This document shows, one piece after another, positions 25,201 through 35,045 of a stretch of DNA of 64,000 nucleotides. Position 1 is the first letter of the stretch; each line of letters starts with the position of its first letter. The position numbers and the translations under genes were made by a program. Under the pieces are notes generated by a model. That model saw only the letters and a program-made list of their open reading frames with translations, made no database searches and was not told the origin of the DNA. The DNA comes from Sipunculus nudus (taxonomy: Eukaryota; Annelida; Sipuncula; Golfingiida; Sipunculidae). Where the stretch lies: NCBI GenBank assembly GCA_026874595.1, contig CM049306.1:62440019-62504018 (forward strand), written 5' to 3'.

Positions 25201-28200
25201 CTCATACAAAATTTTCATAATATGAATTACATAACTGAAGTTTTATTGTGGAAAGAAAGAAAGATGTGAGGGGAAAGAATGAGCAAATTTCTCGTACAAA
25301 GGTCTTCTTACCCCCCCCCCCCCCAAAGGCATAATGAAGTGGCTTGGCTGAGACCTTTTGCTGTAAGCTTCTCCCTTGAGACATAACACAAACCGACATG
25401 TTGTTTACCCTGTTCGGTATACCCGAAATATATAACCCCAAGGTAAAACACAAACAATTAAGTGTTTCAGTTTATTTCATATGATTGGTACACAAGGGTT
25501 TATATCACCCTTACCCTAAAACAAACTCAATACAGTTTTCCATGAACAAATACCAATGGGCTAGTTGAACCAACGCAATGAAATGTTGAACCAACGCAAT
25601 GAAAACTGCTGAAATTTACCTCGAAGCTTTCGGCGCAAGCGCATATACAACGAAATACATACAAACAATTTAAGCTGCATCAATGCTCGATATACAACAG
25701 ACCACTGACATTCTTTTCCAAATGATGGCCTAAGCTAGCAAGGCATACTACTGCGTCGCCACGCGATACTAACGCGTGGGAACGAGATAATTATCGCGTG
25801 GCCACAAGATACTATCGCTTGGGAACGAGAAAGTTATCGCGTGGCCAGGAGATACTAACGCGTGGGAACGAGATAAAAAATAATTTTGTGCATGTCCTAT
25901 ACGAGCCACCGTACCGTAAAATATGATTAACAGATTCAACAGGTACATACATATTTGAATTAATAGTTCTAAGAGTAAAGAAGAAGAGGATTTTAACTAA
26001 AAGTAGTATCCCTTCTGGATCCTTATATAAATATATAATGGGGGAGTTCGTTCCACAGATGACTTCATGTCTGGGAATTAGGCATTCGTGGATCATTAAT
26101 ACTAATTGTACGATAACATTTTGTTAGTTATATGATTCTTAAATGCTTATTGTATTCATGCGTTTAACCGGTTTATTTGTTATTTAAACGTAATGCAGCT
26201 TGATTTATGCTTGAGCCAACGTGGAAGCTATAAATGTTTGAAATTACAATTAAAGCGGGAGCACATCACAACTGAGAACACTTGCGCCGGGACGTTTAGC
26301 CGGGTGTGCGGGAGCCTTGTGTCCGGGAAGGTTCACCTGAACCCAGACACTAATTTCATGTGCACCTGGCAGAACTCCAGGAGTTCACGAGAGACACGGA
26401 AAGTAAATGAATAACGTTCTTATCACCAATGTCCGGAGAACAGCTGTTATGTTATATTATCAATAACTGATGAACCTAGTGCACAATGAAAGATATATTT
26501 AGTAATATCAAAGACGACTCCATCAGGCTGAAAGTGGAAGTTCATTATGCCTTTTAGGTTCGAATTTCAGTTTAAATAACAGGTCTTGCAAATGGCATTA
26601 TGAATCTTGAGATGCTTTATTTCCATAATGATTTCTTTATAAACCATCCATTCTGCACAGTTTTTTTCTGTGTGTATAAACTTGAATGCATTCAAGTTCA
26701 ATGATATGGAATGGAATAGATCTGCATTGGATACAGGATCACAACTTGTTTGTTTGATCGGGATCTATATGCGGTGCAGGATCATAAATTATAAGTTTGA
26801 GCCTGATTTAGATGAGGTCCAGGATCACAACTTGTCAGTTTGATTCGGATCTATATGAGGTCCAAGATCACAGCTTATTAGTTAGCCCTGCCTGGGCTTT
26901 AGTATTTGCGTTTACTAATAAAATGCTTAAAATAAAACGTGATTCCATGTACCGATAGACTTAACTCAGTGCCAGTTCTTATCACTAAAGCCCTGTAAAG
27001 TCCGTATGGTGAATCCGTGATATTTGCATATTAAGGCGTCACAAGGCTCTTTGAGGACCCGACGATTCCCCCGTATTTGCATATCAGGCTGTCACGCCTC
27101 ATGTGAGTGGCATCATTGCTATGAAAACGTCAACAGTGGTCCCTCAGCTCGACCAGCTTGGTAACATTCGCACAGAAATCATGTATTCAGGTATTTCACA
27201 CATGGACCTTCGTGTCCTATGATATATCTCTGCTGAACGAATATTACGGTCCATGGGCCAAATGTAAGTGCATATTGTAAAAACTATCGCAACAATTTTG
27301 TACTGACAGGTCCAGTATAATTCCCTCTGCCCAGATTACAAGAGCAGCTGGCAAGCATTTGTCTGAACCCGTGTATTAACTGTCAATTTGCGACACGCGA
27401 AGCGTGATCGTTTCAGTCAGCCGGTACATTTTGACTGCGCTTGTCGCGTGTGCACCTGAATATCTCGTGCTGATTGGCTGAGCCAGAGTTTGATAGGCCT
27501 ACATTATATTTAAACAGGCCCACTTTCAAGAGTGGTGGTCCGATTAACGTTATCACTGAGGCTGAGGGTTATAGTGTTTTGAAATCTTAAACTCAACTTA
27601 AGCGACGGCCTAAAACTATTAAGACAAATTAAGTGGGGATATTAGTAGCCAATAGGAAGCCCGGAATAGGCGATGACTGAATGAACCATGTTGGTTTTGA
27701 AAAAAGAATCTGGGAAAGACCACTGCTGACGTCACTGAAAAAGACCTTAGTTCAGCGAGGCGGTAATGTATGGCGCTGACCGTCCGGGAACCGGCCAAGA
27801 TTACCAGTCCATGAAATCAGTGGTTCAGATAGTGGCAAATTAGTTATATGAGTTGCCGCAGGATGGCGGTACCGACACTAAGTGCGATACAACGCGGGAA
27901 CGTTTTATTTCTCCGTCAGAAGCAACAATTAAGTCATAACTATTTCATGGACTGGGCCAGTCTAGAATTAAAGGGTCACAACTTATCATTTTTTATGAAG
28001 CTGGTATTGACAGATGATTGACGGTATGGAAACTCTTGTTTTAGGCCTTAGCTGAAGCGTGCATTTTCTGACTTAAGATTAGTTTTGCTTCTAAGTGATT
28101 AAAAGTGATGCATACGTACCAGGGACAGCTGAAGACATCTGAACTGCCATGGCTATTGTCATATCTGGGGTTGTTTTAGGGTGAAAGAGCTCAAGAGACA

Positions 28201-31200
28201 TCCTGTTTACGTTGGTGGCGGTAATACAAAGCTCGGTCCCCCTGTCACGGTACAGCTGGCGGGAAGAAGGTACAGTAAGGTTAGCTGCTGATGAACAAGG
28301 GCTGTGGTCTCTATACATCCCGTATTAAAATGCGATAACTTCTTAATCGACTACAATTTCCGGGAAAAAATAGATGTATCGGAACGACACGAATGCTCCC
28401 GCCTGGAGCAATTGTTTAAATTGTTAAAGTGGTGGGGTATAAATGTAGCAAAACTGAAGGATCAAATAGTTTTATCATTGTCTCTTAATGATATTACAAT
28501 GAACATTTAATGAAGACCAATGATGATGATGATGATAAAATTCTATGATATATTCAGGAACCGTGATACTGTCATAAATAGGCCAACCGGGACGAAACGC
28601 GAACTCGATCTGTAACTGGTCATTATGCGCCCACACACCAAAAATCAGGCCAATATCTCTAAGCACTGCGAAAAAAAGTTCGTACATATATGCATTTATC
28701 ATGAAAATTTCTAATTTTCATGACATTTTCTATGTTCAGGAGCTGTCATACAGTCAAAAGTAGGTCAACCGGGACAAAATGCATATTCGATCTGTAAGTG
28801 GTCATTTTGCCCATACACACCAAAAATCAGGCCAGAATCTGCAAGCATTGCGTAAAAGTTCGCCCCGGTCAGCACATTTTCGGGGCGGCATTTCGGCTAA
28901 TTTGTATAATGAAGTGGCACGAGAAGTTCCTCAGAAAAGTCCGTAAAGATGCATTTATCATGAATATTAATATTTTTTCATAAAATGTTCTATGTTCAGC
29001 AGCCGTCATACCATCAAATGTAGGTCAACCGGGACAAAACGCGAACTCGATCCGTAACTGGTCATTATCTGCCCCCACCTAAAAAAAATCAGGCAAATAT
29101 CTGCAACCATTGCGTATGTTCGCCCCGGTCAGCACATTTTCGGGGCGGCATTTCGGGGAATTAGTATAATGAAGTGGCACGAGAAGCTCCCCAAAAAGTA
29201 CAAATTTGGCCATTTTTCAAGACTGGTGAGAAAATCTAAATGTTTGGTGTCTTTTTGGCTATGTGTCCCATTTTTAATGAATTTCAGGAATTATAAAATG
29301 GGGAGTAGAACCAACCAAATGATTTGCGAACGATCTCTATATAGGAAGGCTACGCAAGCAGAAATACAGATATGTTGTTAATCTTTATTAGATCAGCCAT
29401 CTTGCAATGTCAGAACGCCATGGATAATTTGACCAGTCGTGCAAAGCCGGAATTTCAGGGCCATCTACATTACAGAAAATCCAACCATGCATGGAGAAAC
29501 CCTGTCAGAAGAATGAATGGCCACCAGTGTTGGGACTTGGGTGTCTGTTTCACACAGTTTTTTGTTTGGAATGTATAAAGAATTTCCACTCTTGAATTCA
29601 CCTTTTATCGATGATATTTAAACAGCCTGAAACAAACTTAAATGTCCTCTTCAGTGATTTCTCAAACTCTTACAAAAGACTTTTTAAAATACAAACGTTT
29701 ACACAATCGGGAATATTTTTAGTACTATCTAAATTTCTGTGTGTTTTGATTTACCTCTGGTTTTAGAATTTAATATTAGTATGACCTGCATAATCTTTTA
29801 TGTGACGTGAATAATAACAATCTTTCACCCAGAGTTATTTTATCTTTCAGATCGCATTTCAAATATAAATCTTTCAAAAATGTCCGGCGGGATGAAGAGC
29901 CCTGGCCCCTATGCCACACGTTCAGTATACATATCAAGTATCAGCGTTACCTTTTAGACTTCAAAACTCTAATAAAAATATATTTGTCTGTACTCTTATT
30001 AACCGTTTAATGATCCACTCCCTACAGAGAATTGTTATATGTTGGGACAAATCATTCAAGTTAATGTATAATTTATAGTTTAATGATAATATTACTTAAA
30101 CTTTATTCAAATACTTTACTTATTAACAATAATCATAAGTTCATAAATAAAACCTCGCAAAGTGCAGAAACATTCTCACTAATTTTAAAATGATATTGAT
30201 GTAGCCTTGAATTTAAGCATGCTTTCAACTTTGAAGATATTGTAATTAAACAAAAAAGTCAGAGATTATCAAAACATTTTTTTTTCTGAAAAGCATTAAA
30301 CATGCCCTGCTTACAAATAACTTTATAAATTACGCGTTTTGAGTAAAGACTAAAGTATAAGTGCCTTGCTTGCTGCAGCACCATGCATACCACAGCGCTC
30401 TATTAGTTGTTGCTGCTGTCATATGCGATAACAAAAGGTGGAATTGAAGAAGTGACAGGGTATTTATGTGCGTTGAGAATTGAATAACACGCACCAAATC
30501 AAGTTTTATTCCACGTTGACTTAAAGCTTATCATAAATCGTGTTTACATGAAAAAAATAAGTAACCATATTATTTTTGTATCCTGAAGTGTAATTTTTTT
30601 CTAGTTACAATTTATTCTCTGCACTTCATGATGCATTACTTGTCTGAAGTTAGAGCGATCTTTTGATTTACAGTAGCAAAAAGATGACTGATCCATATTG
30701 TGTGGCGAAGGAATTCCCTGCTAATGAATTCATACATACACTTGCGTTGTTGTAAACGTAAAGCTTTTAATAAAGAAATTTGACGTGATATGTTTCTATA
30801 TGTTGTCAAGGTTTTGTAATGTTTTGTCAGAGGGGCGGCAATTTCTAAGACCGCCCCTGGCGGCAATGAGGCTAGGTACGCCGCTGCAAGGATTTCCTCT
30901 TTTAAGGAATACACTAACGGCGCCGTATACGGCTTCAGATGGAGAACCGCATATGCAGACAAAGAAATCTTTAATCCTCGTTCACAGCGCCATAGAAACA
31001 CTCATATTTTATCAAATTTTAGTTATTACAGCACTGTGTTCATATCTGTTACTGCACACGTGGAAAAAACTGATTCCTTGTTATATTTTCTTTTAAACAC
31101 TCAGCTGTTATTTTTATAAGGTCGCTTTGGTAAAAAAATACTCGTTATCTAAATGTCTATTTAATAATTGATGGTCTACAGAAGAATTTGACAGTAGCGT

Positions 31201-31652
31201 CACTTTCTTTCACTGATCGGTTCACATCTGAACACTCTTATTTACGTTTGTGTAAGCAACCAATAAACATATGACCTTCAGATTTTATGAGGGACTGTTC
31301 AATCCAGTGTAAAGTTACCTACATACCTGACCAAATGTATAGCCCTTCTGGCCTGTCTTCTTCTCAACCCACTCCTCGATGTAGTCATGGAGACGTTTAC
31401 CAGACAGCCAGCCGTAGTTACTGATAATGAGAGGAAACGACAGCCACATGGGCAGCCAGGAATCGGCTGAAATATCAAAATCTATTCACGTGACTAAACA
31501 AACGGTCAGGCTATGTATCTTTCTTACACTCCATTAAATTTTTTTTGACTCCTAGAATAGTTACAGACCCAGGGATCAGTTGGCATTTTTTTCAGACACT
31601 GGCATAACATAGTTGAAAAAACTGCAACCATAATGGAAGGAAGTTAAGAAAA

Positions 31653-31704
<52 letters not shown>

Positions 31705-34700
31705 TGGAACCCCACAATTACGACCACCCTGGGGACTAAGCAAAGTGGTCGTAATTTGGGGGTGGTCGTATTTGTGAAACTCTTACCATGGTCGCATATA
31801 ATGTGTATAATATTTAATGTGTATCAGAGTTTATCTATTGCATATCTTTAATGTGAAATATAACAACATTATTTACTTAGCGGAGGACCCTTATTATGAA
31901 TGGTTTTGTGTGTAGCTGAACATATCTTTTCATGATAAAAATTATTATACATGTCCACATACGTAGTGACTGATGATTAACAAATAATAACACTAAAGCA
32001 ATACGATTACAACCTACTGAATGCATATTGAACATAATACATGGCTGTCATATATTTAGCCTTCCGCTTGAGTATATATTGCGTGCACTCGAGTTTTCCC
32101 GACGCTAAACTGCTGAGCCATTTGGTGCTGACTGCGTGTTGTGTTTGCCGCCTTGATTAACGCCACTTTATCCTTCAAGGAGAGTCTTTCAGAGGCATGG
32201 TTGCCTAACAGCAAGCAAGTAAAATGCAAACTTAATCAGTAGAGAAATAAACTGACAACGATCTATCAGAAAACGCAAGTTAATGTGAGGGATTTTCCCC
32301 CATGCAAGCTTTATTTACACATTTTACTGACTGCTCAATACTCAGTGTCAATAAGGTATGAACACATTTAGGATTAACTAGGTCGTTAATTTTACCAATG
32401 AGGATCGAACAATATGTGATGAGCTGAAATATTAAGCCCGCAACCCCACACTTAGGGTAGCTGTAATACAGGTGGTCACTGAGGGGCAATTAGCATCTGA
32501 CCCCAGGTCAGACTGGCTCATTTAGTAATCAGGCCGATGGTTACCATCTTTGATCTAGAGCCAACATCTCAACGAGTCACAGCGGAGACACCGAGTCGGG
32601 AAGATATGCGGGACCAGATTAACACTCGGGTTAAGAAACCTTATTACCCGCTTTGATCTTTCGTTAAGGCGCCTGTGACAAGACGCAGCCATTGACTCGA
32701 TCATGACAAATGTTGTTTCAGTACTTCTCGGCGGTGGTCGCATTAGCGGGGTCGCATTAGCGCTGGGGCCAGGAAATCTGGTCGTAATTCTGAATTCAGG
32801 GGTGGTCGTAATTTTGAGTCATTTTTAAACATAAATAAACTAAAAACAATTCGGGACCAAGCAAAATGGTCGTAATTGTGGGGTGGTCGCAATTGTGGGG
32901 TGGTCGCAAGGCGGGGTTCCACTGTATATATATATGTTTAACTTGAAGTGTACATATATCTAGAATGATAATTTGATGGTTACTTTTCATCATCTAATCT
33001 CACCAGAGCCACAAATACAAACTTTCCACGGGTACTTCCAAGTTTTACCTCCTCGTATTCAAACTTTGAAGAACCGTTTGGTCCGATTTTCTAAGAAAAA
33101 GAGATCAGACTCATGTTGAGTTTGGTCGACTTACTTTTCATTTTTTTCATAACTTTTTATTTTGTTCTGGATACATATTCTTTGACCTACAATTTTGTTT
33201 CTAAAGGGGACCTATCTGGACCCGTAAGTATATACGTTCTTCAGGCAGTAGTTATACAGCGCAGTCCCAGATCTCCCTTTGTTTGATCCGCTGCTTTGTA
33301 TAACAAGGGTCTCTTGGTTACATCACCAGGGTTGGCCTAGATCAAAGAACTGTAATCAGACCAATGAGGATGTGGAATCACATTGTGCATCCAGCTCTGG
33401 TACAGGGCCGAGAATTGATTAATTAACCGCTTTTTGGTTGAGTGAAAAATTTTTGTTTTGCATCCCAAAACTCTAACACAGGTCCTAAAACACAAAAATG
33501 TACGTAACTTGCGGCATGTAAGTCACAGTGACTTATTTATGGTATGCAAGAAGATTTAAACAGGACGTACCTGGAAGCTATAGATTAAGAAGTTTTGGGG
33601 ATAAAGGGTAAAAATTTTTGCTCTGACAGGGAAAGATTTTGGTAAGGTTGAAAGAACTGAATGACGAAAAAGAAGGAAGTTTGCGGTCTGGAATACCAGT
33701 TATAATAAGAGAACATTCTTAATATTAGGCCTACCACGTATACGGAATGTATTATACGCCGCACGGGTAACCGACTCGGTGCCCTGTCACTGCCTGACAA
33801 CATCCCAAAGAAGCGATTTCTTCATTTCACGGTCACAGGTGTTCAGACTAGTATGTTCTGAAAAGCACTTCATAATTCATTTACCAGCCGCCAGGTTCCT
33901 TGTCAATATCACATTTTACATTTGCTCATTTTAACGTAACTGACCACCTGCGTGTCAAAGGATTGATTAATATGTTAAAAAGTCAATATGTAAAATCGAA
34001 ATCAATTGTTACTGTATTCTTTGACTTATGATAAAATATTTCCTTTCAAAGCATGTAATGTTTCGATTTTCATGGATCATTCCCCAACAAAGCCCCCCCC
34101 CCCCCCGCCTAAAGTAATGCTGGATCCGGTACTCGGAAGAATTTGGATATAACATAATATGGGTGTATTACTAAGTATGTTTGAATATGTATAAATATTG
34201 TTTCGTTTATAAATATTTTACCATAGCGCCTGCGATAAAAAGAATGAATGTCTATGGAGTTAAACGGTAACAGAAGGAAAGAGGATAACCGTAGGGTTCC
34301 CAGTTAATCGATTTATTTCAAGAATATCGCGTATAGTGTAGAGTAGGATACCTACCTTGTGCAAAATTCTCAAGGTTTATACACGTAATCTTAAAGAGGT
34401 CTCTGACGTCATAGCCCACAGCCAACAGTGCGGCAAAGATAGCGCCGCCACTTGATCCAGCAAAACGTTTGATTTTTCGAAGAATACCAACTTTTTCAAG
34501 TACCTGTATTAGATAATTGACAAGCCATCAATTTGTCTCCACTAATAAATACTCTTAGAAATCGAAATCCTTGCAGTGATCATGTAAATCTCTAAACAGG
34601 TTGTTACTTGGTAGAAAAATGTATGTTTTATAAGAAAGTGTTCATAGCGTTTTCGTGATTTTTATGTCCGGCTGCTTGTACCTTTTTGCTTACCTTTAAA

Positions 34701-34858
34701 CCACCAAGATAAGCAAAGACCTTGGCCCCTCCACCCTCCATGACTAAGTTTTCATAATCATACTCGAGGTCTCTCAGATGTTCGGGAATGTTGACAGGTT
34801 TTCTGTATAACTGATCGCAGGATACATCGTCTATTTGTTGTGACTGCCAGTTGCCCAT
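18268..34858 (-). CDS. Patatin-like phospholipase with inserted EF-hand pair (12 coding exons)
   Basis: Exons, 5' to 3': 34858-34694, 34503-34356, 31466-31327, 28255-28120, 24211-24116, 23897-23752, 22084-21993, 21603-21447, 20629-20540, 19653-19492, 18651-18556, 18333-18268. Phases agree at all eleven junctions and total 1494 bp (497 residues plus stop). Patatin lipases cleave acyl esters of membrane lipids with a Ser-Asp dyad. Seen here: GGG oxyanion loop (EGGGAKVFAYLGGL, 41-54), GSSGG with Ser73, HPKTTPDM, DGG with Asp215, GWYMSMKPEDS, and near the C-terminus RTTDFALEQGDREF. Two EF-hand loops (342-353 and 384-395) lie between the core and that C-terminal part. The start MGNWQS fits N-myristoylation. 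I infer a membrane-tethered, calcium-responsive lipase; substrate is unknown. Confidence 0.92.
18556..18651 (-). CDS. Phospholipase coding exon 11 (TTDF motif)
   Basis: Acceptor TATTCCAG, donor GAG|GTAAGT, phase 0; 32 codons. It holds GIHTDYVRTTDFALEQGDR, a conserved strand-loop of invertebrate and bacterial patatin-like proteins. Confidence 0.9.
19146..19206. repeat. (GA)n microsatellite
   Basis: GA run with one slip near 19190, in phospholipase intron 10. Confidence 0.96.
19492..19653 (-). CDS. Phospholipase coding exon 10 (end of EF-hand 2 and following helix)
   Basis: Acceptor CCTTTCAG, donor AAG|GTAACA, phase 0; 54 codons. The first residues LSYHEVMHLMDE finish the second EF-hand loop (Glu at loop position 12). 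Then comes the FRERLLGLPRRQDITSF segment and a helix ending IDRLLIK. Confidence 0.9.
19843..20281. mobile_element. Possible MITE with TTCGCG-rich ends
   Basis: The left end reads CTGTGGTTGG...ATTCGCG and the reverse complement of the right end reads CTATGGTTTAAATTTCGCG, a weak terminal inverted repeat. TTCGCG motifs cluster near both ends and not in the flanks. It lies in phospholipase intron 9 and has no coding content. Confidence 0.4.
20540..20629 (-). CDS. Phospholipase coding exon 9 (start of EF-hand 2)
   Basis: Acceptor TGTTTTAG, donor AAA|GTAAGG, phase 0; 30 codons ending MLDRSADGK, the first seven positions of an EF-hand loop. The intron splits the loop; joined with LSYHE of exon 10 it is a canonical 12-residue loop with D at 1, S at 3, D at 5, G at 6 and E at 12. 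Confidence 0.92.
20897..20917. repeat. G21 homopolymer
   Basis: Uninterrupted run of 21 G followed by CGGG, in phospholipase intron 8; can form G-quadruplexes and is prone to sequencing error. Confidence 0.95.
21447..21603 (-). CDS. Phospholipase coding exon 8 (EF-hand 1)
   Basis: Acceptor ACTGACAG; one base completes Arg308, then 52 codons. A charged helix (IEHMDRRWELALEFAKAL) leads into the EF-hand loop NKSRDGMVTEEE (342-353). The donor is uncertain: AAA|GTTGGG at 21447 or, 18 bp earlier, TTT|GTAGCC at 21465. Both keep frame. The shorter form would space the two EF loops 36 residues apart, as in calmodulin, against 42 in the longer. Confidence 0.85.
21993..22084 (-). CDS. Phospholipase coding exon 7
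   Basis: Acceptor ATTTTAG, donor CAAG|GTAACA; 30 codons plus two bases (YSTYDRDILRHDFKQRYRGT...). No motif of its own, but it is required: without it exon 6 (phase 0) cannot join exon 8 (phase 2). Many basic and acidic residues suggest a linker. Confidence 0.82.
23752..23897 (-). CDS. Phospholipase coding exon 6
   Basis: Acceptor GCCCTAG, donor ATG|GTGAGT; completes Gly229, then 48 codons starting WYMSMKPEDS and including KKTLGMLVVS. These match the block after the catalytic Asp in patatin-like proteins. An internal GTAAGT after TTAGTG (in frame) could serve as an alternative donor. Confidence 0.9.
24116..24211 (-). CDS. Phospholipase coding exon 5 (catalytic Asp)
   Basis: Acceptor ACTTATAG, donor GATG|GTAAGG; 31 codons with split Gly at both ends. 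Contains YYIDGGVLSNFPIHVF with the DGG motif (Asp215), the second member of the catalytic dyad. Confidence 0.95.
25169..25180. repeat. G12 homopolymer
   Basis: Run of 12 G in phospholipase intron 4. Confidence 0.95.
25311..25324. repeat. C14 homopolymer
   Basis: Run of 14 C in phospholipase intron 4, 130 bp from a G12 run; the two could pair. Confidence 0.95.
25750..25882. repeat. 43-bp minisatellite, three copies
   Basis: TGGGAACGAG recurs at 25777, 25820 and 25863, exactly 43 bp apart, with CGCGTGGCCA and GATACTA blocks between. CpG-rich relative to the surroundings. In phospholipase intron 4. Confidence 0.9.
26716..26888. repeat. 43-bp minisatellite, four copies
   Basis: CAGGATCA-type cores at 26734, 26777, 26820 and 26863, all 43 bp apart; units carry GATCTATATGAGGTCCAGGA-like text with mismatches. 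Unrelated in sequence to the 43-bp repeat 0.9 kb away. Confidence 0.9.
28120..28255 (-). CDS. Phospholipase coding exon 4
   Basis: Acceptor CCGCCAG, donor CCTG|GTACGT; 45 codons plus one base. Contains LCITATNVNRM, HPKTTPDMTIAMAVQMSSAVPG, the classic patatin-core block (HPKTTPDM / AVxMSxxxPG). Confidence 0.95.
28256..31326 (-). other. Phospholipase intron 3 (3.1 kb)
   Basis: Contains the three-copy repeat cluster at 28530-29210 and otherwise AT-rich unassigned sequence. A GC-rich block near 30825-30890 (GGGGCGGCAATT ... CCGCCCCTGGCGGCAAT) forms an inverted repeat and looks like a transposon fragment; the open frames over it are not convincing genes. Confidence 0.65.
28530..29210. repeat. Local cluster of three copies of an unnamed repeat
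   Basis: Three related units share TAGGTCAACCGGGACAAAA, then CGATCTGTAACTGGTCAT and CACCAAAAATCAGGCCA. The CAACCGGGAC core is at 28584, 28766 and 29026. Copies 2 and 3 also share a GC-rich tail (CGCCCCGGTCAGCACATTTT, GGGGCGGCATTTCGG, GAAGTGGCACGAGAAG) and are 260 bp apart at both marks. No coding content; probably fragments of a dispersed element. In phospholipase intron 3. Confidence 0.85.
31327..31466 (-). CDS. Phospholipase coding exon 3
   Basis: Acceptor ATTTCAG, donor CAG|GTATGT; completes Ala105, then 46 codons (DSWLPMWLSF..., NYGWLSGKRLHDYIEEWV, KKTGQKGYTFGQ). The NYG...GKRLxxxIE pattern is the patatin lid/helix region between Ser and Asp motifs. Confidence 0.93.
31655..31701. repeat. 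(TA)n microsatellite hosting a transposon
   Basis: TA run that stops at the transposon end and resumes for a few units (TATATATA) right after its other end at 32925. Confidence 0.95.
31702..32924. mobile_element. Pogo/Tigger-type DNA transposon, internally deleted (1223 bp)
   Basis: The left end begins CAGTGGAACCCCACAATTAC and the right end, reverse complemented, begins CAGTGGAACCCCGCCTTGCG; both continue with CGACCACC. A TA lies on each side, the target-site duplication of the Tc1/mariner-pogo superfamily. Subterminal GGTGGTCGTAATT motifs repeat near both ends. The right end has extra copies of a 17-bp GGTCGCAATTGTGGGGT unit. Length is well under an autonomous pogo element, and only an N-terminal transposase remnant is seen, so it is non-autonomous. 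It lies in phospholipase intron 2. Confidence 0.88.
32056..32205 (-). pseudogene. Pogo transposase N-terminal HTH remnant
   Basis: A minus-strand frame reads GNHASERLSLKDKVALIKAA, TTRSQHQMAQQFSVGKTRV, then a stop at 32058-32056. This is the CENP-B-N / psq-type helix-turn-helix of pogo transposases (LSLxxKVxxIKAA...xxAxxFxVGKTxV). No initiator Met lies close upstream and the downstream CENPB-HTH and DDE catalytic domain are missing, so it is a relic of the element that surrounds it. Confidence 0.75.
34093..34106. repeat. C14 homopolymer
   Basis: Run of 14 C in phospholipase intron 2. Confidence 0.95.
34356..34503 (-). CDS. Phospholipase coding exon 2 (nucleophile Ser)
   Basis: Acceptor AATACAG, donor CAAG|GTAGGT; 49 codons plus one base. 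Contains LEKVGILRKIKRFAGSSGGA and the following helix AIFAALLAVGYDVRDL; Ser73 in G-S-S-G-G is the nucleophile elbow. Confidence 0.95.
34694..34858 (-). CDS. Phospholipase coding exon 1 (myristoylation-type start, oxyanion loop)
   Basis: 55 codons from ATG at 34858 to AAG|GTAAGC. It begins MGNWQSQQ: Gly2 and Ser6 fit the N-myristoyltransferase consensus. It ends with LVMEGGGAKVFAYLGGLK, the oxyanion-hole glycine loop and first helix. The frame continues upstream to other Met codons (34906), but a plausible acceptor (TTTCATCCAG|GAATC, exon border 34863) sits 5 bases before this ATG, which favours this start and suggests a 5' UTR exon further upstream. Confidence 0.88.
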
Positions 34859-35045
34859 GATTCCTGGATGAAACATACAGTTCACAAGCAATGTCATGTT
34901 TATCAACTAATCCATATATGACTTGTGTAACACTTGTTCTATTGTACTAATATTCATAAGGGGCTGATAAAAAAGTGGACTTTGGTCGATGTTCACGTCG
35001 GACGATTCTGTTTACCTACCACAGTAATGTAATCATGAATATAAA
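34859..35045 (-). promoter_or_regulatory. Putative 5' flank / 5' UTR intron end of the phospholipase gene
   Basis: Only 187 bp separate the start codon from the satellite. It has a candidate splice acceptor at 34864-34865 but no clear TATA or initiator. It is either the promoter or the last part of a 5' UTR intron; sequence alone does not decide. Confidence 0.35.

Larger units (their letters stand above)
24212..28119 (-). other. Phospholipase intron 4 (3.9 kb)
   Basis: Holds G12 and C14 tracts, both 43-bp minisatellites, and a duplicated 22-bp motif with POU-octamer cores ATTTGCAT at 27022-27029 and 27075-27082. No other exon or RNA gene recognised. Confidence 0.75.

Noticed and set aside
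30636-31001. 121-codon minus-strand open frame
   Set aside because: Overlaps a GC-rich inverted repeat that looks like a transposon end; no motif, and an overlapping plus-strand frame is equally open.
32280-32993. Minus-strand open frames inside the pogo element
   Set aside because: They do not resemble the DDE or CENPB-HTH domains of the transposase; only the HTH relic at 32056-32205 is convincing.
34859-34906. Upstream Met (34906) as lipase start
   Set aside because: A splice acceptor lies between it and 34858, and MGNWQS fits myristoylation; the upstream residues have no family likeness.
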